Positions 50,229 to 62,300 of a stretch of DNA of 64,000 nt are shown piece by piece. A program made the translations under genes and the position numbers. The notes under the pieces are model-generated. The model did no database searches, was not told where the DNA came from, and was given only the letters and a program-made list of their open reading frames with translations. Source of the DNA: Anarhynchus alexandrinus (lineage: Eukaryota > Chordata > Aves > Charadriiformes > Charadriidae); the NCBI GenBank assembly GCA_008711295.1, contig VUYV01000019.1, positions 6,823,882-6,887,881 of the forward strand. Direction: 5' to 3'. Positions within the stretch are counted from its first letter, which is position 1; each line of letters starts with the position of its first letter.

Positions 50229-50906
50229 CACCAGTATAGGTTAGGGGTGGACCTGCTGGGAAGTAGCTCTGAGGAGAAGGATTTGGGGGTCCTGGTAGAT
50301 AATAAATTGTCAATGAGCCCGCAATGTGCCCTTGCCACCAAAAAGGCCAATGGAATCCTGGGCTGCATAGGGAAGAGTGTGGCCAGTAGGTCGAGGGAGG
50401 TCATTCTCCCCCTCTACTCTGCACTGGTGAGGCCACAACTGGAATACTGTGTCCAGTTCTGGGCTCCCCAGTTCAAGAGGGATAGGGAACTGCTGGAGAG
50501 AGTCCAGCGAAGGGCAGCCAAGATGATTGAGGGATTGGAGCATCTCCCTTATGAGGAAAGGCTGAGAGAGCTGAGACTCTTTAGCCTAGAGAAGAGAAGG
50601 CTGAGGGGAGACCTTACTATGGCGTACAAATATCTAAAGGGTGGGTTGAAGGAGGATGGAGCCAGACTCTTCTCGGTGGTTCCCAGTGACAGGACAAGGG
50701 GCAATGGGCGCAAGTTGGAACATCGGAAGTTCCGTTCCAACACACGGAAAAACTTCTTTACAGTTAGGGTGACAGAGCACTGGCACAGACTGCCCAGGGA
50801 GGTGGGGGAGTCCCCTTCTCTGGAGGTTTTCAAAACCAGCCTGGATGCAGTCCTGAGTAATGTGCTCTGGGCAATCCTGCTTTGGCAGGGGAGTTGGACT
50901 AGATGA
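50229..50906 (+). pseudogene. CR1 ORF2 C-terminal fragment (intact frame, no catalytic motifs)
   Basis: One open frame codes for the C-terminal third of the CR1 ORF2 protein, downstream of the RT palm. It contains the signature stretches [85 protein letters not shown] and [20 protein letters not shown]. The open frame happens to extend upstream into unique DNA as far as 50166, but the first ~21 codons are not CR1. The usual CR1 stop after ...SNVL has changed from TAG to TGG, so the frame runs 12 codons into the 3'UTR before stopping at 50904-50906. Endonuclease and RT catalytic motifs are absent, so it has no transposition activity. Confidence 0.88.
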
Positions 50907-50950
50907 TCTCTAGAGGTCCCTTCCAACTCTGAAAATTCTGTGATTCTGTA
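50229..50950 (+). mobile_element. CR1 LINE, 3' ~720 bases
   Basis: Begins abruptly inside ORF2 at CACCAGTATAGGTTAGGGGT and continues without a gap to the tail ATTCTGTG ATTCTGTA (50935-50950). The 3'UTR phrase GATGATCTCTAGAGGTCCCT lies just before the tail. No target-site duplication is evident, as is usual for CR1. It lies antisense to the RBFOX gene. Sequence quality is good, pointing to a comparatively young insertion. Confidence 0.95.
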
Positions 50951-51937
50951 AATGTTAGTAGTGAATTAGGTTTCAGGAGTCCTTCTTCTTTGAAACAAAA
51001 GGTAAGTTTTCAAATTCTTGTTATGCACTAATTACATCTTCTCTATTTTAATACCTAGATAGCTATAGGAAAGTTACCTTACTAGCTTTTACAATAAATG
51101 CAAAATTCTTTACTTGAGAAAACACCCACATATAAAACCACTAACACAAATGCTGACAATCAGTCTGACGTTCAATCTGTTTCCAACCTACAGCCACAGA
51201 AATAGAGCACTGCAAATTCCAAAAAAAGATCACTAACGTTTTCCCTAGTTAAAAGTACTTCTAAACTTTTTTTTTTAATGACTCAGAAGCTTTGTCCCTG
51301 ATTGGTTCATCCTTCCTCCAACTCATTAACATGTATAATTTACATGTAACTACCTAAAGTTTTTGTACTGGGGTTTTCAAAGAATAATAAGGCAACAGAC
51401 TGTCACTGGAATTCAAGGCATTGAGTTGTCAGTAATTTTCTAAAAATTCACCTTTAAAAGCTTTAACTGTGATGTGACTACATCAGTGGCAACAGTTGAG
51501 CCATATGAGTTATGTGTTGATTTCCAAATAACTACTAACAAAAAAAATCTGAGGATATTAAATGTCTCAGATAAGAAAGAAATGAAAAGCAAAAGGAAAG
51601 AAAAAACATTTAAACAACATAGGTCAAGTTCAGCATACCATAAAACACCAATGCCCATGATAACTCAAAATTCAAAACGTTTTTGTGTTGTAGCATAAAC
51701 AAAAAGGTTTTAATGAAACAGTAATAAGATGTTTGAGTAATTTTTTCTGTGAACTTCAAACTGCAAAATATCCGTAAGATTTATTACTCACAGAATACAG
51801 TTCAACGGGTTGGAAGAACAAAAACCTGAAAATCAGACTTTATCCATTACTCAAAGCAATACAAAAACTACTACTACTATAAATGCAAGCAAAATGATGA
51901 AGTCTGGTAATGAAGATGATGAAAACAGTACAGAGTA
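50951..51937. other. Spacer between two plus-strand CR1 copies
   Basis: About 1 kb of A+T-rich DNA separating the CR1s ending at 50950 and beginning near 51938. Contains only the possible CR1 scrap at 51788-51818. Confidence 0.5.
51788..51818 (-). mobile_element. Possible CR1 3'-tail scrap
   Basis: CACAGAATACAGTTCAACGG followed by GTTGGAAGAAC resembles the reverse complement of a CR1 3' end (canonical pattern: TCACAGAAT ... GGTTGGAAGGGACC). Only about 30 bases are alike, so this could be coincidence. Confidence 0.28.
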
Positions 51938-52677
51938 ACACCGCGTCCTGCATCTGAGGAGGAATAGCCCCAGGAACAAGCTCAGGCTGGGGAACAACTG
52001 TCTGAAAAGCAGCTTTATAGAAAAGGAAGGACATGGAAGACCAGGAGGACAAGTTGAACACAAGCCAGCAATGTGTCCTTGCAGCAAACTAGGTCTCCAG
52101 CATCTTTGAGTTACAAAGGGTGTGGTGAGCAGACCACAAAGGAGGTGATCCTTCCCCTTTAACTCATCATTGGTAAGGCCACACCTGGAGCGTTGTGTCC
52201 AGTTCTGTGCTCCCCAGTACAAGAGAGATGGACGTGCTGGACCGAGTCCAACAAAGGGCCAGAAAGATGATTAAGGGAATGGAGCATCTGATGTACAAGG
52301 AGAGGCTGAGAGAACTGAGACTGTTTAGCCATGAAAAGACAAGACTCAGGGATCTTACCAATGTACGTAAATACCTGATGGAAGAGAATAAAGGAGATGA
52401 AGCCAGACACTTCTCACTGCTGTCCAGGCAATGGGCACAGACTGACAAACAGGACATCCCATTTAAACATAAGAAAACCTTTTTTACCAGGAGGAGGATG
52501 TATCAAACATCGAACGGTGTTTCCACACAGGTTGTGGAGTCTCTGTTTTTGGAGATACCCAAACCCTGGTCCCTATGTACCTGCTACTCAATGTAGCTGG
52601 TTCTGCTTTGTGCAGCGGGGGTGGATCCAACAATCTCCAGAGGTCCCTTCCAACCTCCACCATTCTGTGATTCCATA
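51938..52677 (+). mobile_element. CR1 LINE, 3' ~740 bases, older and degraded
   Basis: Plus-strand CR1 that covers the same part of ORF2 as the copy ending at 50950 but is more diverged. It opens at CGTCCTGCATCTGAGGAGGA, contains AAGCCAGCAATGTGTCCTTG (about 52060) and TTGTGTCCAGTTCTGTGCTC (about 52194). It ends with CCAGAGGTCCCTTCCAACCT, ATTCTGTG and a mutated second unit ATTCCATA (52662-52677). Coding remnants ([40 protein letters not shown]) survive in one frame, but the region before 52195 and the C-terminus are frameshifted. The extra mutations in ORF and tail make it older than its neighbours. Confidence 0.9.
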
Positions 52678-52811
52678 ATATTAAAACTCTGAATCTTTTA
52701 CTGAGTGTTGGAATAACCAGCCACTTACCTTTTATAAATTACCAAACACATATAAAGTTATTCAAGCCTCCGTGGTATGCTGCTTTTACATCTTTAAGAA
52801 TTCAGTAATAT

Positions 52812-52866
52812 CAGAACTCAGAATAAGATTCAGAATTCAGATTAAGATTCAGAATTTCAGAATTCC
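52812..52866 (+). repeat. 19-base tandem repeat (two full copies and a part)
   Basis: CAGAACTCAGAATAAGATT (52812-52830), CAGAATTCAGATTAAGATT (52831-52849), then the partial CAGAATTTCAGAATTCC. The unit itself contains the shorter repeat CAGAATTCAG. Confidence 0.88.
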
Positions 52867-54914
52867 CCCTGATAGTCAGAACCTGTACCTGCCTATGTTG
52901 TTATAAATTAACTAAAATACATATATATGAAAGCATCAAGAAAAATTAAAAGGAAAAAGTGTATTGAGTTTATGTGGCAAGGTTTTGGTAGCAAAGTCTG
53001 TGAAGCACTGAAGTGTAAAAAGGTGAAGTGAAAAAAATTTAGACCATCTATAGTAAGGAAAAGAACAAGCAATGAAAAAAGAACGAAGTCAAATGTAATA
53101 CTAGCAAGCTAATATATTTCAGTGCTGACACATGTGGAATATCAAATCTGAATGATAAAGACTTTATTCTAGGATAAGGCATCTGAAGATTTAACTTTGA
53201 AAAAACTATAAAGATCTATGCATATGGATGTCTTATGACAGAAAAATCTCAAATTGCATAGTGCCAATTCTATCATCCTTATCTTTATAATTTATTAAAA
53301 ATTTTGAAACTCCACTGCTGCTAAAATGTAAATGATACCGATAATTACTTGTTAGTTCTTGTCCTCAGCAATGATTACTGAACCTAAAAAAATGGACCTG
53401 AATGTTTTAAATAAGAACTCAGAAAGCAATAATCCTCTGTTGTTCAGACCAACTCTAACCACACTTTACTCTTACTCATAATTCCTCATGCTATGATGCT
53501 GATATCTTTTTAGCAGCTTTACTATGTACTGAATGCATGAAAGACATAGGATACCGAAACTCGAAGTGGGGAAAAAATCCTTTCGTTCCAAGACAGATGA
53601 TAACTTCTGAAGTCTTTTCAACTTCCTCCTACCTACAGTGTTTCATTTCAGAATTCAGCACTATCACACAAAAAAGAAGGCTTGCTCTGTCAATGGGGTA
53701 GCATATTGAATGAGCGTTCATCAAAAACTTTTATTGTCTGCCTTAAATTGGGTCTTTGCAACCATGTTTGACAGCTGAATCATAAAAACAATCTTCTGTG
53801 AGCTTTTTTAAGCTTTGAAAAGTAATATTTTAACACTACAGTTCACCTCAAATTGTCTCTGTCTTTCCGATCAATATAACTTTAAAGAGTTTTCCCTGAA
53901 TTAATTAACATTTTTATTTCATATTTACTACTGTTGTATTTTCACTTTAATAAAAAAGGATTTTGACTGTTCACAAGATCTCTGTTTGCCACAAATGTTT
54001 CCATGGAACTTACAGACTTGAAAACAGAAGAGGTGAAAATTATCCAAATTCACAGTGTTTATCCCCTCACCCAAGCCATACACGTGCAGCCATTTGAATA
54101 TGATAATACACCTTTTATACATATACAGCTAGCTACTAACCAACCACGAAAGACTACCAGTTACTAGCTACAGTACACAGTTTCTAGTGGCCCCACTGTC
54201 ACTGGAGGCCACTCAAATTATTGCAGGCACTTTTTCTAATAGTTTAGAATGGTTAGGCCTACTAGGAAAAATATAATAACGTGGACAGAAATTATTCCTA
54301 CAATTTAAAAAGAAGCAATCAAACAATATTTGGATGCATATATAGATATATTATCCAGGTATAACAGAATAATATGAATAATCACATGAAATAATTCAAT
54401 TTAAATTGTAAAAATTAAATTTGCAAATGTTACTTCTTTGAACCTGCTATGAGGAATGTCATTGCAATGAGAACATATCAAAAATTTGAGGAAAAAAACA
54501 GAGGAAATCTGACTTAGGAAAAGTTAGAGAAATTATTGAAGTTTCACTATTGAAAATACTAAAATAAACAAACACTGTAAGAAGTATGAAAGGTAAGCAT
54601 TTATTTTCATAATCCTATTATGTGTTGCTCTGGTTTTACTTTGCTCTGTATTCTTCTGCCTCCTTCCCTGGTCTCTCCCTTTTTCTGTTCCATCCTGCCC
54701 AAATGCCCAAAAGCAAACAGATACGCATTTTTATACATACATATATGTGTACAGAAATGCCCATGTCCTTTCTAAACCTGTTACTAGTATCTCTGATGCA
54801 AGTTAGCCAAGAACATTGCTACAAAGAGAGGTCACGTGAAGAGAGGGAAACATGCTCTATACACACCCCAACATAATCACACTTGACCAGCTTTTCTTTC
54901 TCTCTGGATGACAG

Positions 54915-54978
54915 GCAGAAGGCACAGATGCCAAGCTGTGGAAGTCATTTTTCCAGTGATGGCATCTGGCTCTTTGGC
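54915..54978. other. 64-nt imperfect hairpin, pre-miRNA-like in shape
   Basis: A central 9-bp perfect stem, CAGATGCCA (54925-54933) with TGGCATCTG (54960-54968), is extended outward past a 2x2 internal loop by GGAAG/TTTCT-type pairing and inward by TGGAA/TTCCA around a 7-base loop. It is short for a bird pre-miRNA and I recognise no known miRNA seed. Could be coincidental. Confidence 0.3.
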
Positions 54979-55323
54979 ACACTCCACTGACATTTGTGTT
55001 GGCTTCTTTGCCATTGCCTCTGGGTTTGTTAATAGGTTAAGTTGATGATAGGATCTTGTCTGCTGCTGGATACCACATTTCTTTTAACTCACCTTTGATT
55101 CTATTCAATTTCTGTAAGAATAAAGCTGCTCTTCATCCTCCTCAATCTTTGTACTTTAGCTGACATATGTAATGGTGTAATTTAGGATAGTCCTGTTGTG
55201 CTAATGGATAATTTGGATAGGGCAAACCACTTCTTTGTGTATTTTACACTTAAAAAATTATGTCTGCCAAAGCTTATTAATACAAATACATTATTCAAGG
55301 ACACTATTTTCTTTTGTGATCTT

Positions 55324-55343
55324 AAAAAAAAAAAAAAAAAAAA
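55324..55343 (+). repeat. A20 homopolymer
   Basis: Twenty consecutive A. Upstream sequence shows no LINE or processed-gene body, so it is not evidently a retroposon tail. Confidence 0.9.
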
Positions 55344-58104
55344 CAACAAACTAGAACTCTGAAAGTACCGTTAAAAAAAAGGAAGAATTTTCAAAATTTG
55401 ATTATATTTCATTACAATCCCTTGTCTTGTGTTCAAAAAATCATTGTATCCTTCTCTGTATACTGTAGGAAATGTTGATGCAACATTTGTATTTTAAATT
55501 AACAAGTCAATAAACTGCTTTAACACATCACAAAAGGTAACTCCAATGGGCTTATCTCACAACAACATGGTTTCTAGTTTAGAAATATCAGTTTATATGA
55601 CAGTAATTACTAAAACAGATGGGCAAGGAGCCAAAAAGTGGCATCACATCGACAATGGGCTGAATGCAACTGGGAGCTGTGGAGCAGAAAGGAGCTATGC
55701 CAGATTGTGTGGCAGCTGAGAATCTTATTGTGCCGTCTCAGACACATCTAAAAAATTATGCATTCCCCATTGATTTCATGCTAAAATGGTAAAGAAAAAA
55801 AAACCCTGTCTGAACTTTAACACAGTACGTGCTGACAACTTCTTTCCTCTGAGTACTCAGGATTTTCCTTCTTGCACTTCCTTGTTCCTATCTACCATTC
55901 ATAAGACCAGCTTCACAATTTAGATCAATGTTGTCAGATGTTACATTAGTGGCAGTCAAAACAACAAGAGCTCTGCAGACAGAATTAACCAATAGACTCA
56001 AAATATTCCTAAAATTTGGCCAGAAAAAAACCCCAAACACCACACACTATTACTTCCCTTCAGGAAATCCATTTTAAAATACTGGCAAAATACTAACAAG
56101 CAGCACTTTGCTAAAATAAACAGAAATAAAAATCTAGACTCAAAAGATATATGATCTCTAAAATGACCCGAAAAATGCAAAGCAAAACCAAAAGTCCTTA
56201 ACTGTATCATGTCTCCATCTAAGAGATTTTTGGGTTTTTCCAAAAAGTAGTTTACATAAAACTTTCATTTAAATCTTTCTGCTGACTATTCAACCACTGT
56301 AGATTTTAGAAAACGCATTTTTCTAATTGTTATTGGAATTGGCCATCATTATGCAGAACACTAACAAGCTAGCTGAGCAGATTAAGACCAATATTCATAT
56401 GAAATGTTCTCTTACAGTAATTAATAGCTTTCAGTTGTTAACACTAGTACCGTCACAATAAAGCATTATCTTCAGTCCAATCTGATATCTAATGTTATTT
56501 AGATTATTAACAACTTTTAATCAAGAAATATTTTGGATATAAAAGGGTTGGCATTTCCTTCTGAGTCTCTCAACAGGATACTCAGGCGGGCAGCCTTGCA
56601 ATTAATCTTAGCAGTTCATTCATTTTCCAAACATACTTGCCTATTGACTCCTACAGAAAAGTGCTCATTCACTCTCTTGCTTACATTAATTATACATAGG
56701 AGATAAAGCCAAGGAAATCTGCAAGACACCAGAGACTCCATTAGTTTTCTGTGTAAATTCCAAATTTGTTTCATGTAAACAGAATGAGGCATATTATTGA
56801 CACTGGCAGGTTCCTGTCCAAACAGTCTCCTGATTACATATGCAAGTTAGGTTGATATCACATCACCTTTGCAATTGTTACAGCAACTGTTACAGACCCT
56901 ATACAAAGCTCACCAAGAGATTTCTGATGTTTTACCTGCCTTACAGAATTCCAGAGACAAGGAAGAAGCTGTACAACACTGTAAACTTCCATCGGACTTT
57001 TCCAGCTTAATCATTTGTGCCTCATATTTATACATGCTAAACTATATTTGGTTACCTTGGATTAACAACACTAGAAAGAAGTGAAGAAGGTATGAAAACG
57101 TTAGTGGTAGAGCAAACAAAAACTAGGGGGGCGGGGAAAGGACAAGGCAAAGGGAGAAGAGCAAGTTAGTTACAGTGTACAATCATTTTGATTTACCTGG
57201 ACTTCTTAACATTGACCTCTGACTGCAACTATACCTCCTCTTGCCTTTTTCCTTCACAACACCTAAAAAGTAGCCCAGAGATGAACTAAATAATTATTGT
57301 GCACATTTCACTTCTGTCCCAGTTCCAGCAAAATTTGACACCTCTCCAGAGTCCAGTTTTTTCCTAAAGTGATTTAAAATTCTTACAATTTAGCAAACAT
57401 GTATGATATATTATACACTTTGCCCAAATTAAAAAAGTCTCTTCTACACATGTCAATATATTCCACACATGAGGCACAGTATTTATACTGCATAAATTGA
57501 AGGCAAGCTGCTTCTTAAAGGTAGGACAACATAGATATGAGGGAAACAGCTGTAGGTGTGAACAGAAAAATCCTATTCTTACTTTAATCACAGCATGCAG
57601 ACAAATATTCCAGTTTTTGTGTGCATGTGAACTCGGTACTGTTTCACAGAATATAAATTTTGTCAATTAAAAAATATGCACAATTAACAATTAATTTGGA
57701 CATGGACTTGGAGAGTAATATATGTATGAATGAAAAAAAACCCCTTACATCAATCAGTAGCTTTCCAGAAAGGGAAACAGTGAAGATCATGGTTTACTGC
57801 CTTCAGTCAGTTAAAAGAAATTAAAATAAAATATCACTGAAATGCAAGAATTAATCTGCAGCTGACAACATAAAGCTCATTAATACAGTGAATTGTCTGT
57901 TAGCTTTAAAAGGAAAAAAATTATGTATACAGCCAAGTATACAAAAAATATATGTATGTGTATATATAATTCTGTAAGTCCACAATTAAGTCTGGTTAAG
58001 TTTTGGGGAAAATAAAGTTATATTCAATCTGTATTTTCTTTAATACTACCAATTCAGTCAAAAGTAGTACTTAAAAGGAGGAAACTGAATATTTCAAGCA
58101 ACTG

Positions 58105-59342
58105 CAAAATGAAGGGGAAGTCACGTCTGAGTAATCTCATGGCCTTCTACAATGGCATGACTGGATGGACAGATGAGGGGAGGGCAGTGCATGTTGTCTA
58201 CCTTGACTTCAGCAAGACTTTTGACACTGTCTCCCACATCATCCTCACAGGCAAGCTTAGGAAGTGTGGGTTAGATGAATGGGCAGTGGGCTGGATTGAA
58301 AACTGGCTGACAGATAGAGCTCAGAGGGTTGTGATTAGTGGCACAGAGTCTAGTTGGAGGTTTGTAACAAGTGGTGTCCCTCAGGGGTCAGTACAGGGTC
58401 CAGTCCTGTTCAATATATTCATCAATGACCTGGACAAAGGGACAGAGTGTACCATCAGCAAGTTTGCTGATGACACAAAACTGGGAGGGGTGACCGAAAC
58501 ACCAGAAGGCTGTGCCGCCATTCAGCATGACCTGCACAGGCTGGAGAGTTGGGCAGAGAGAGAAACTTTATGAAATTCAACAAGGGCAAGTGTAGGGTAC
58601 TGCACCTGGGAAGGAATAACCCCATGCATCACCACAGGTTAGGGGCTGACCTCCTGGAGAGCAGCTCTGTGGAAAGGGACCTGGGAGTCCTGGTGGACAA
58701 CAGGATGACCATGGTCCAGCAATGTGCCCTTGTAGCAAAGGCGGCCAATGGCATCCCGGGGTGCATCAAGAAGAGTGTGGCTAGCAGGTCGAGGGAGGTC
58801 ATCCTCCCCCTCTACTCTGCCTTGGTGAGGCCGCATCTGGAGTACTGTGTCCAGTTCTGGGTTCTCCAGTTCAAGAAGGACAGGGAACTGCTGGAGAGGG
58901 TCCAGCAAAGGGCTACAAAGATGATTAGGGAACATCTTCCTTATGAGGAAAGGCTGAGGGACTTGGGGCTTTTTAGTCTGGAGAAGAGAAGACTGAGGGG
59001 GGATCTTATCAATGCTTATAAATCCTTAAAGGGAGGGTGCCAGAGGGATGGGAACAATCTTTTTTCAGTGGTGCCTGGTGATAGGACAAGAGGGAACGGG
59101 CACAAACTTGAACATAGGAAGTCCCATCTAAATATGAGGAGGAACTTCTTTACTTTGAGGGTGGCAGAGCACTGGCACAGGCTGCCCAGACAGGCTGTGG
59201 AGTCTCCCACTCTGGAGACATTCAAAACCCGCCTGGACGCCATCCTGTGCAACCTGCTGTAGGTGACCCTGCTCTGGCAGGGGGGTTGGACTAGATGATC
59301 TCCAGAGGTCCCTTCCAAACCCTATCATTCTGTGATTCTGTA
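58105..59342 (+). mobile_element. CR1 LINE, longest copy in the window (~1.24 kb)
   Basis: 5'-truncated CR1 running from the RT domain of ORF2 to the 3' tail ATTCTGTG ATTCTGTA (59327-59342). The element starts abruptly at AAAATGAAGGGGAAGTCACG against unrelated A+T-rich DNA and has no ORF1, endonuclease or promoter. Its 3'UTR is GTGACCCTGCTCTGGCAGGG followed by GGTTGGACTAGATGATCTCC. It is much richer in G+C than its flanks. It lies antisense to the minus-strand gene. Confidence 0.96.
58109..59262 (+). pseudogene. CR1 ORF2 reverse-transcriptase fragment with one frameshift
   Basis: First frame (58109-58573): non-LTR reverse transcriptase palm. Motif A reads [11 protein letters not shown] (residues 31-41; the usual A of 'SKAFD' is T), motif [21 protein letters not shown] (88-107), and motif [10 protein letters not shown] with the catalytic aspartates at residues 121-122. 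A single extra base at about 58560, in a run of GA repeats, shifts the frame and gives a stop at 58571-58573. The second frame then continues with [45 protein letters not shown] and [16 protein letters not shown], and ends at the normal CR1 stop (59260-59262). Apart from the frameshift and the missing N-terminal half, the coding sequence is well preserved. Without endonuclease and RT fingers it should be inactive. Confidence 0.93.
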
Positions 59343-62300
59343 AAAGTGGCAAAACACAGCTTTTGAACCTCTGGCTCTTAAAGGAGCTAGGTGCACCCAG
59401 TTTAAGATGGGAAACACATCCATCTACTGGAAGATTAAATTCTTACCTGAACAAAATTTCAGTCAGTATTGAAAACCTGATAATTTCAAAGCAAAAGTTG
59501 TCAAAACATCTCCTCTGTTATGAAATTAGTCCAGTCTCCAACACCTCTTGAAAAAATATCAGTGTGTATAAAACTAGATGGTACTATTTTATTAGACCAA
59601 CTCTTTCTTACCCAAGGTGACCTGCCATCAGCATAAGTGCAACAAACTCACTGCAACTACTTGTAGGTGAGCTCATAATACTGTCCTCTGTCATCAGCTC
59701 TGTTTTGGGGCCTGGTGCATCACAATCATGTTCTGTGTAGAGCAGTGTTCTTGAAATAAACAAGTCCCTCTTTAAATATCTTGCTTTCTCCTATGAAGAA
59801 AGCATGTCAGATAACATAAAAGGCCACTACTACCTGCGCACTCTTACAACTGAAACCCAAAAGTAACCTCCTTCCATTTGTGGGGGAAGATGGAGTGAGG
59901 TTGGTAATGCCATACCACCAGCTATAGAGCTGGCAATGCAATGCTGTCCTGTTGAGTTGATCATTATTTAGTTAAATCAAAGAATTTCTTTAATGACAGC
60001 GTAAAAGACTTCTATTTGATTTTTTTCTAATAGGACGTTCTAACTTTGGACCATCAACCTTGACAATGTTCCTTAATGTTTGAAAACAATAAATGCAGAA
60101 CTGTCAAAAGCTGTGCATTATGCAGATCCTGTGGTCACCACTGAAGATTAAAAATGCATGAACTTGCAACAGACAGCTGCACTACAAAGTACAACAGGCT
60201 TGAAAATTCCGATTTAAGTGAAGCAAAGATTGTGTGAGCTTTTTGAGTTAAGGAAACAATTTCTAATAGAGAACTTTTCTGTTAAGAAACTGAAAAGTAA
60301 TGTATTATATAATATAAAAACTACAGTCACTAAATATACAGAGAAGTGCAGCTTCTCTACTTGAAGTATATTTAGTGGTACTTACTCCATAAGAATATAT
60401 AAGTGAGAATAAGCCATTTTGAAAACCATTTCATAGCAAAAATACATTAATATCAGTTATTATAAACTATCTAGTTGACAGTAACTATAAGCCATAGCTT
60501 CACACTTAACTCAAGAAAATCCTTAAAAATACCAAAACTCCTTAATGCAATAGACCCAAAGCAAGAGTAGTCTGAACCCAAACATAGGTAGTTGTCACTA
60601 CCAAAATAAAGGTAAGCAAAGGGGTTCTGCTAGAACTGTTTTGTTACAGTCTGGTATTAGGGGGGAAGGCAAAAATCACATAGAACGTGCAAAAGGAGGA
60701 GACAAGGAAATGCCAAGAAAAGTTCATTTTAGAAATTTTATCCCTGGGAAAAGGTAAAGAGAGGACTGTGCGCTGAAGGTTGCCTATAAGGAGCCACCAT
60801 CTGTGAACAAAGAAATTATCCTTTGATAATTTTTGATTCCTCTTGTTTTCATCAAAATATGACTTTGCACCTTTTATGTTAAAAATCAGAAGAGAGTCAA
60901 AGAAGGAAATGTCTCTATTTTCAATTTATCTCCTAATGAAAGTAAAAACATAACACCTTGAGAAATTTTGGATGACCACTCAAGATAAAAAGACCATCAG
61001 GAAGATCATTAAAAATAATAAAAAAAAAATGTTTATTTATCTGAGATGAAGCATTAATTTAGAGAGGGCAAAGCAGATAGGGTTTGTTACCTGATAAAAA
61101 GACAGTATTACTCTTTTAAAAGCAAGAACGTTTAATTATCCAAAAGGAGGAATGTTTTAATTATCTAGCCTTTTAAAGGGAATTATAACTTCTCTGAGGT
61201 ATGAAGAAAAGGTATATGATTTATAGGCATTTGGTGCAGTTCAAGGCATTTTATGTCAGCAGAATCTACTTGTGACACCTTATCCTTATAAGGCATCTAT
61301 CTATCTTTATTTCCATTCTCAGTATCTAACTATATCTAGACTTCTATAATCTCCCCATTCTTTTCTCCTTTATGTTCTGCTATCCCTCTCTCTTCTTGCT
61401 CTCCTTGCTCTATTGACCTTTTCCAATTCTGAAATTCTTTCAATGACATATTTGTCTCTTCTTGCCTTTAAACTTGGTTAGTTACATCAAGGATCCTGTA
61501 TCCTACAATCCCACTGACAACTCTGAATCAAGCAAGCATGTCCTCTAAATATGCCACCATTTGTAAACGTTTCTGTATGAACTAAGATGCAAAATATCAC
61601 ATGACAGTACCTACATATTTTTCCCCACTTCAGAACCACAAATTGTAGCACTGGACTCTTTAGTGCTTAGCTCCAATTGCATTGTGAAGCATAAATTTAT
61701 CTAAGATACAAGCAAATAACTGAATATAATTATCCACAATAACACTACAAGAAATGCCTTTATCAGCAACTTCACCTTTAGATTCTGGTGCTTACAAATG
61801 AAGGAATGATACCTCAGTTATCTTCTGTACCCACACAGCTGCTGAAGGTATACTTCAGAAACGATACGTAAGCAATTTAGAAAAAGTTTTAGAACTCCAT
61901 TTTTAGTCCATTAATAGCATTAAGTAGTTAAGAGCATGCAGCAAACTCAAATATCCTATCATTGAATACAAAATGCAGAGCTTTGTAAAGTCCGTGTACG
62001 TCTCCTAAGACAGCTGAAAAGAGGGGAAGGAGGAAATGAAACAGTGGCGTTAAAAACAACATTAAAGAAATACTGTCTGTTCATATCATTCACCTTTTCT
62101 TCAGGAAAATATTTGTTACATGCTAAACAATGTGAAAGTCCCAATTGTAAATCAAATCATCAGGAAAATAAGCATACAGAATTTTGCTTGCTTTGTTTTG
62201 GTTTTGGCTGTTTGTTTTTAATTTAAACCAGTCACTTGGCTTTCTCTTTTTTAATTCTGAAGTCCTCTTTGGTCTGGTCTCTCCTCTTCTCTTTCTGGGA

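Larger units (their letters stand above)
52678..58104. other. Intron-like DNA between CR1 copies
   Basis: About 5.4 kb. Holds a 19-base tandem repeat just after the CR1 tail (52812-52866), an imperfect hairpin (54915-54978), an A20 run (55324-55343) and AT-alternating DNA around 57945-57970. No coding frame is supported. Confidence 0.5.
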
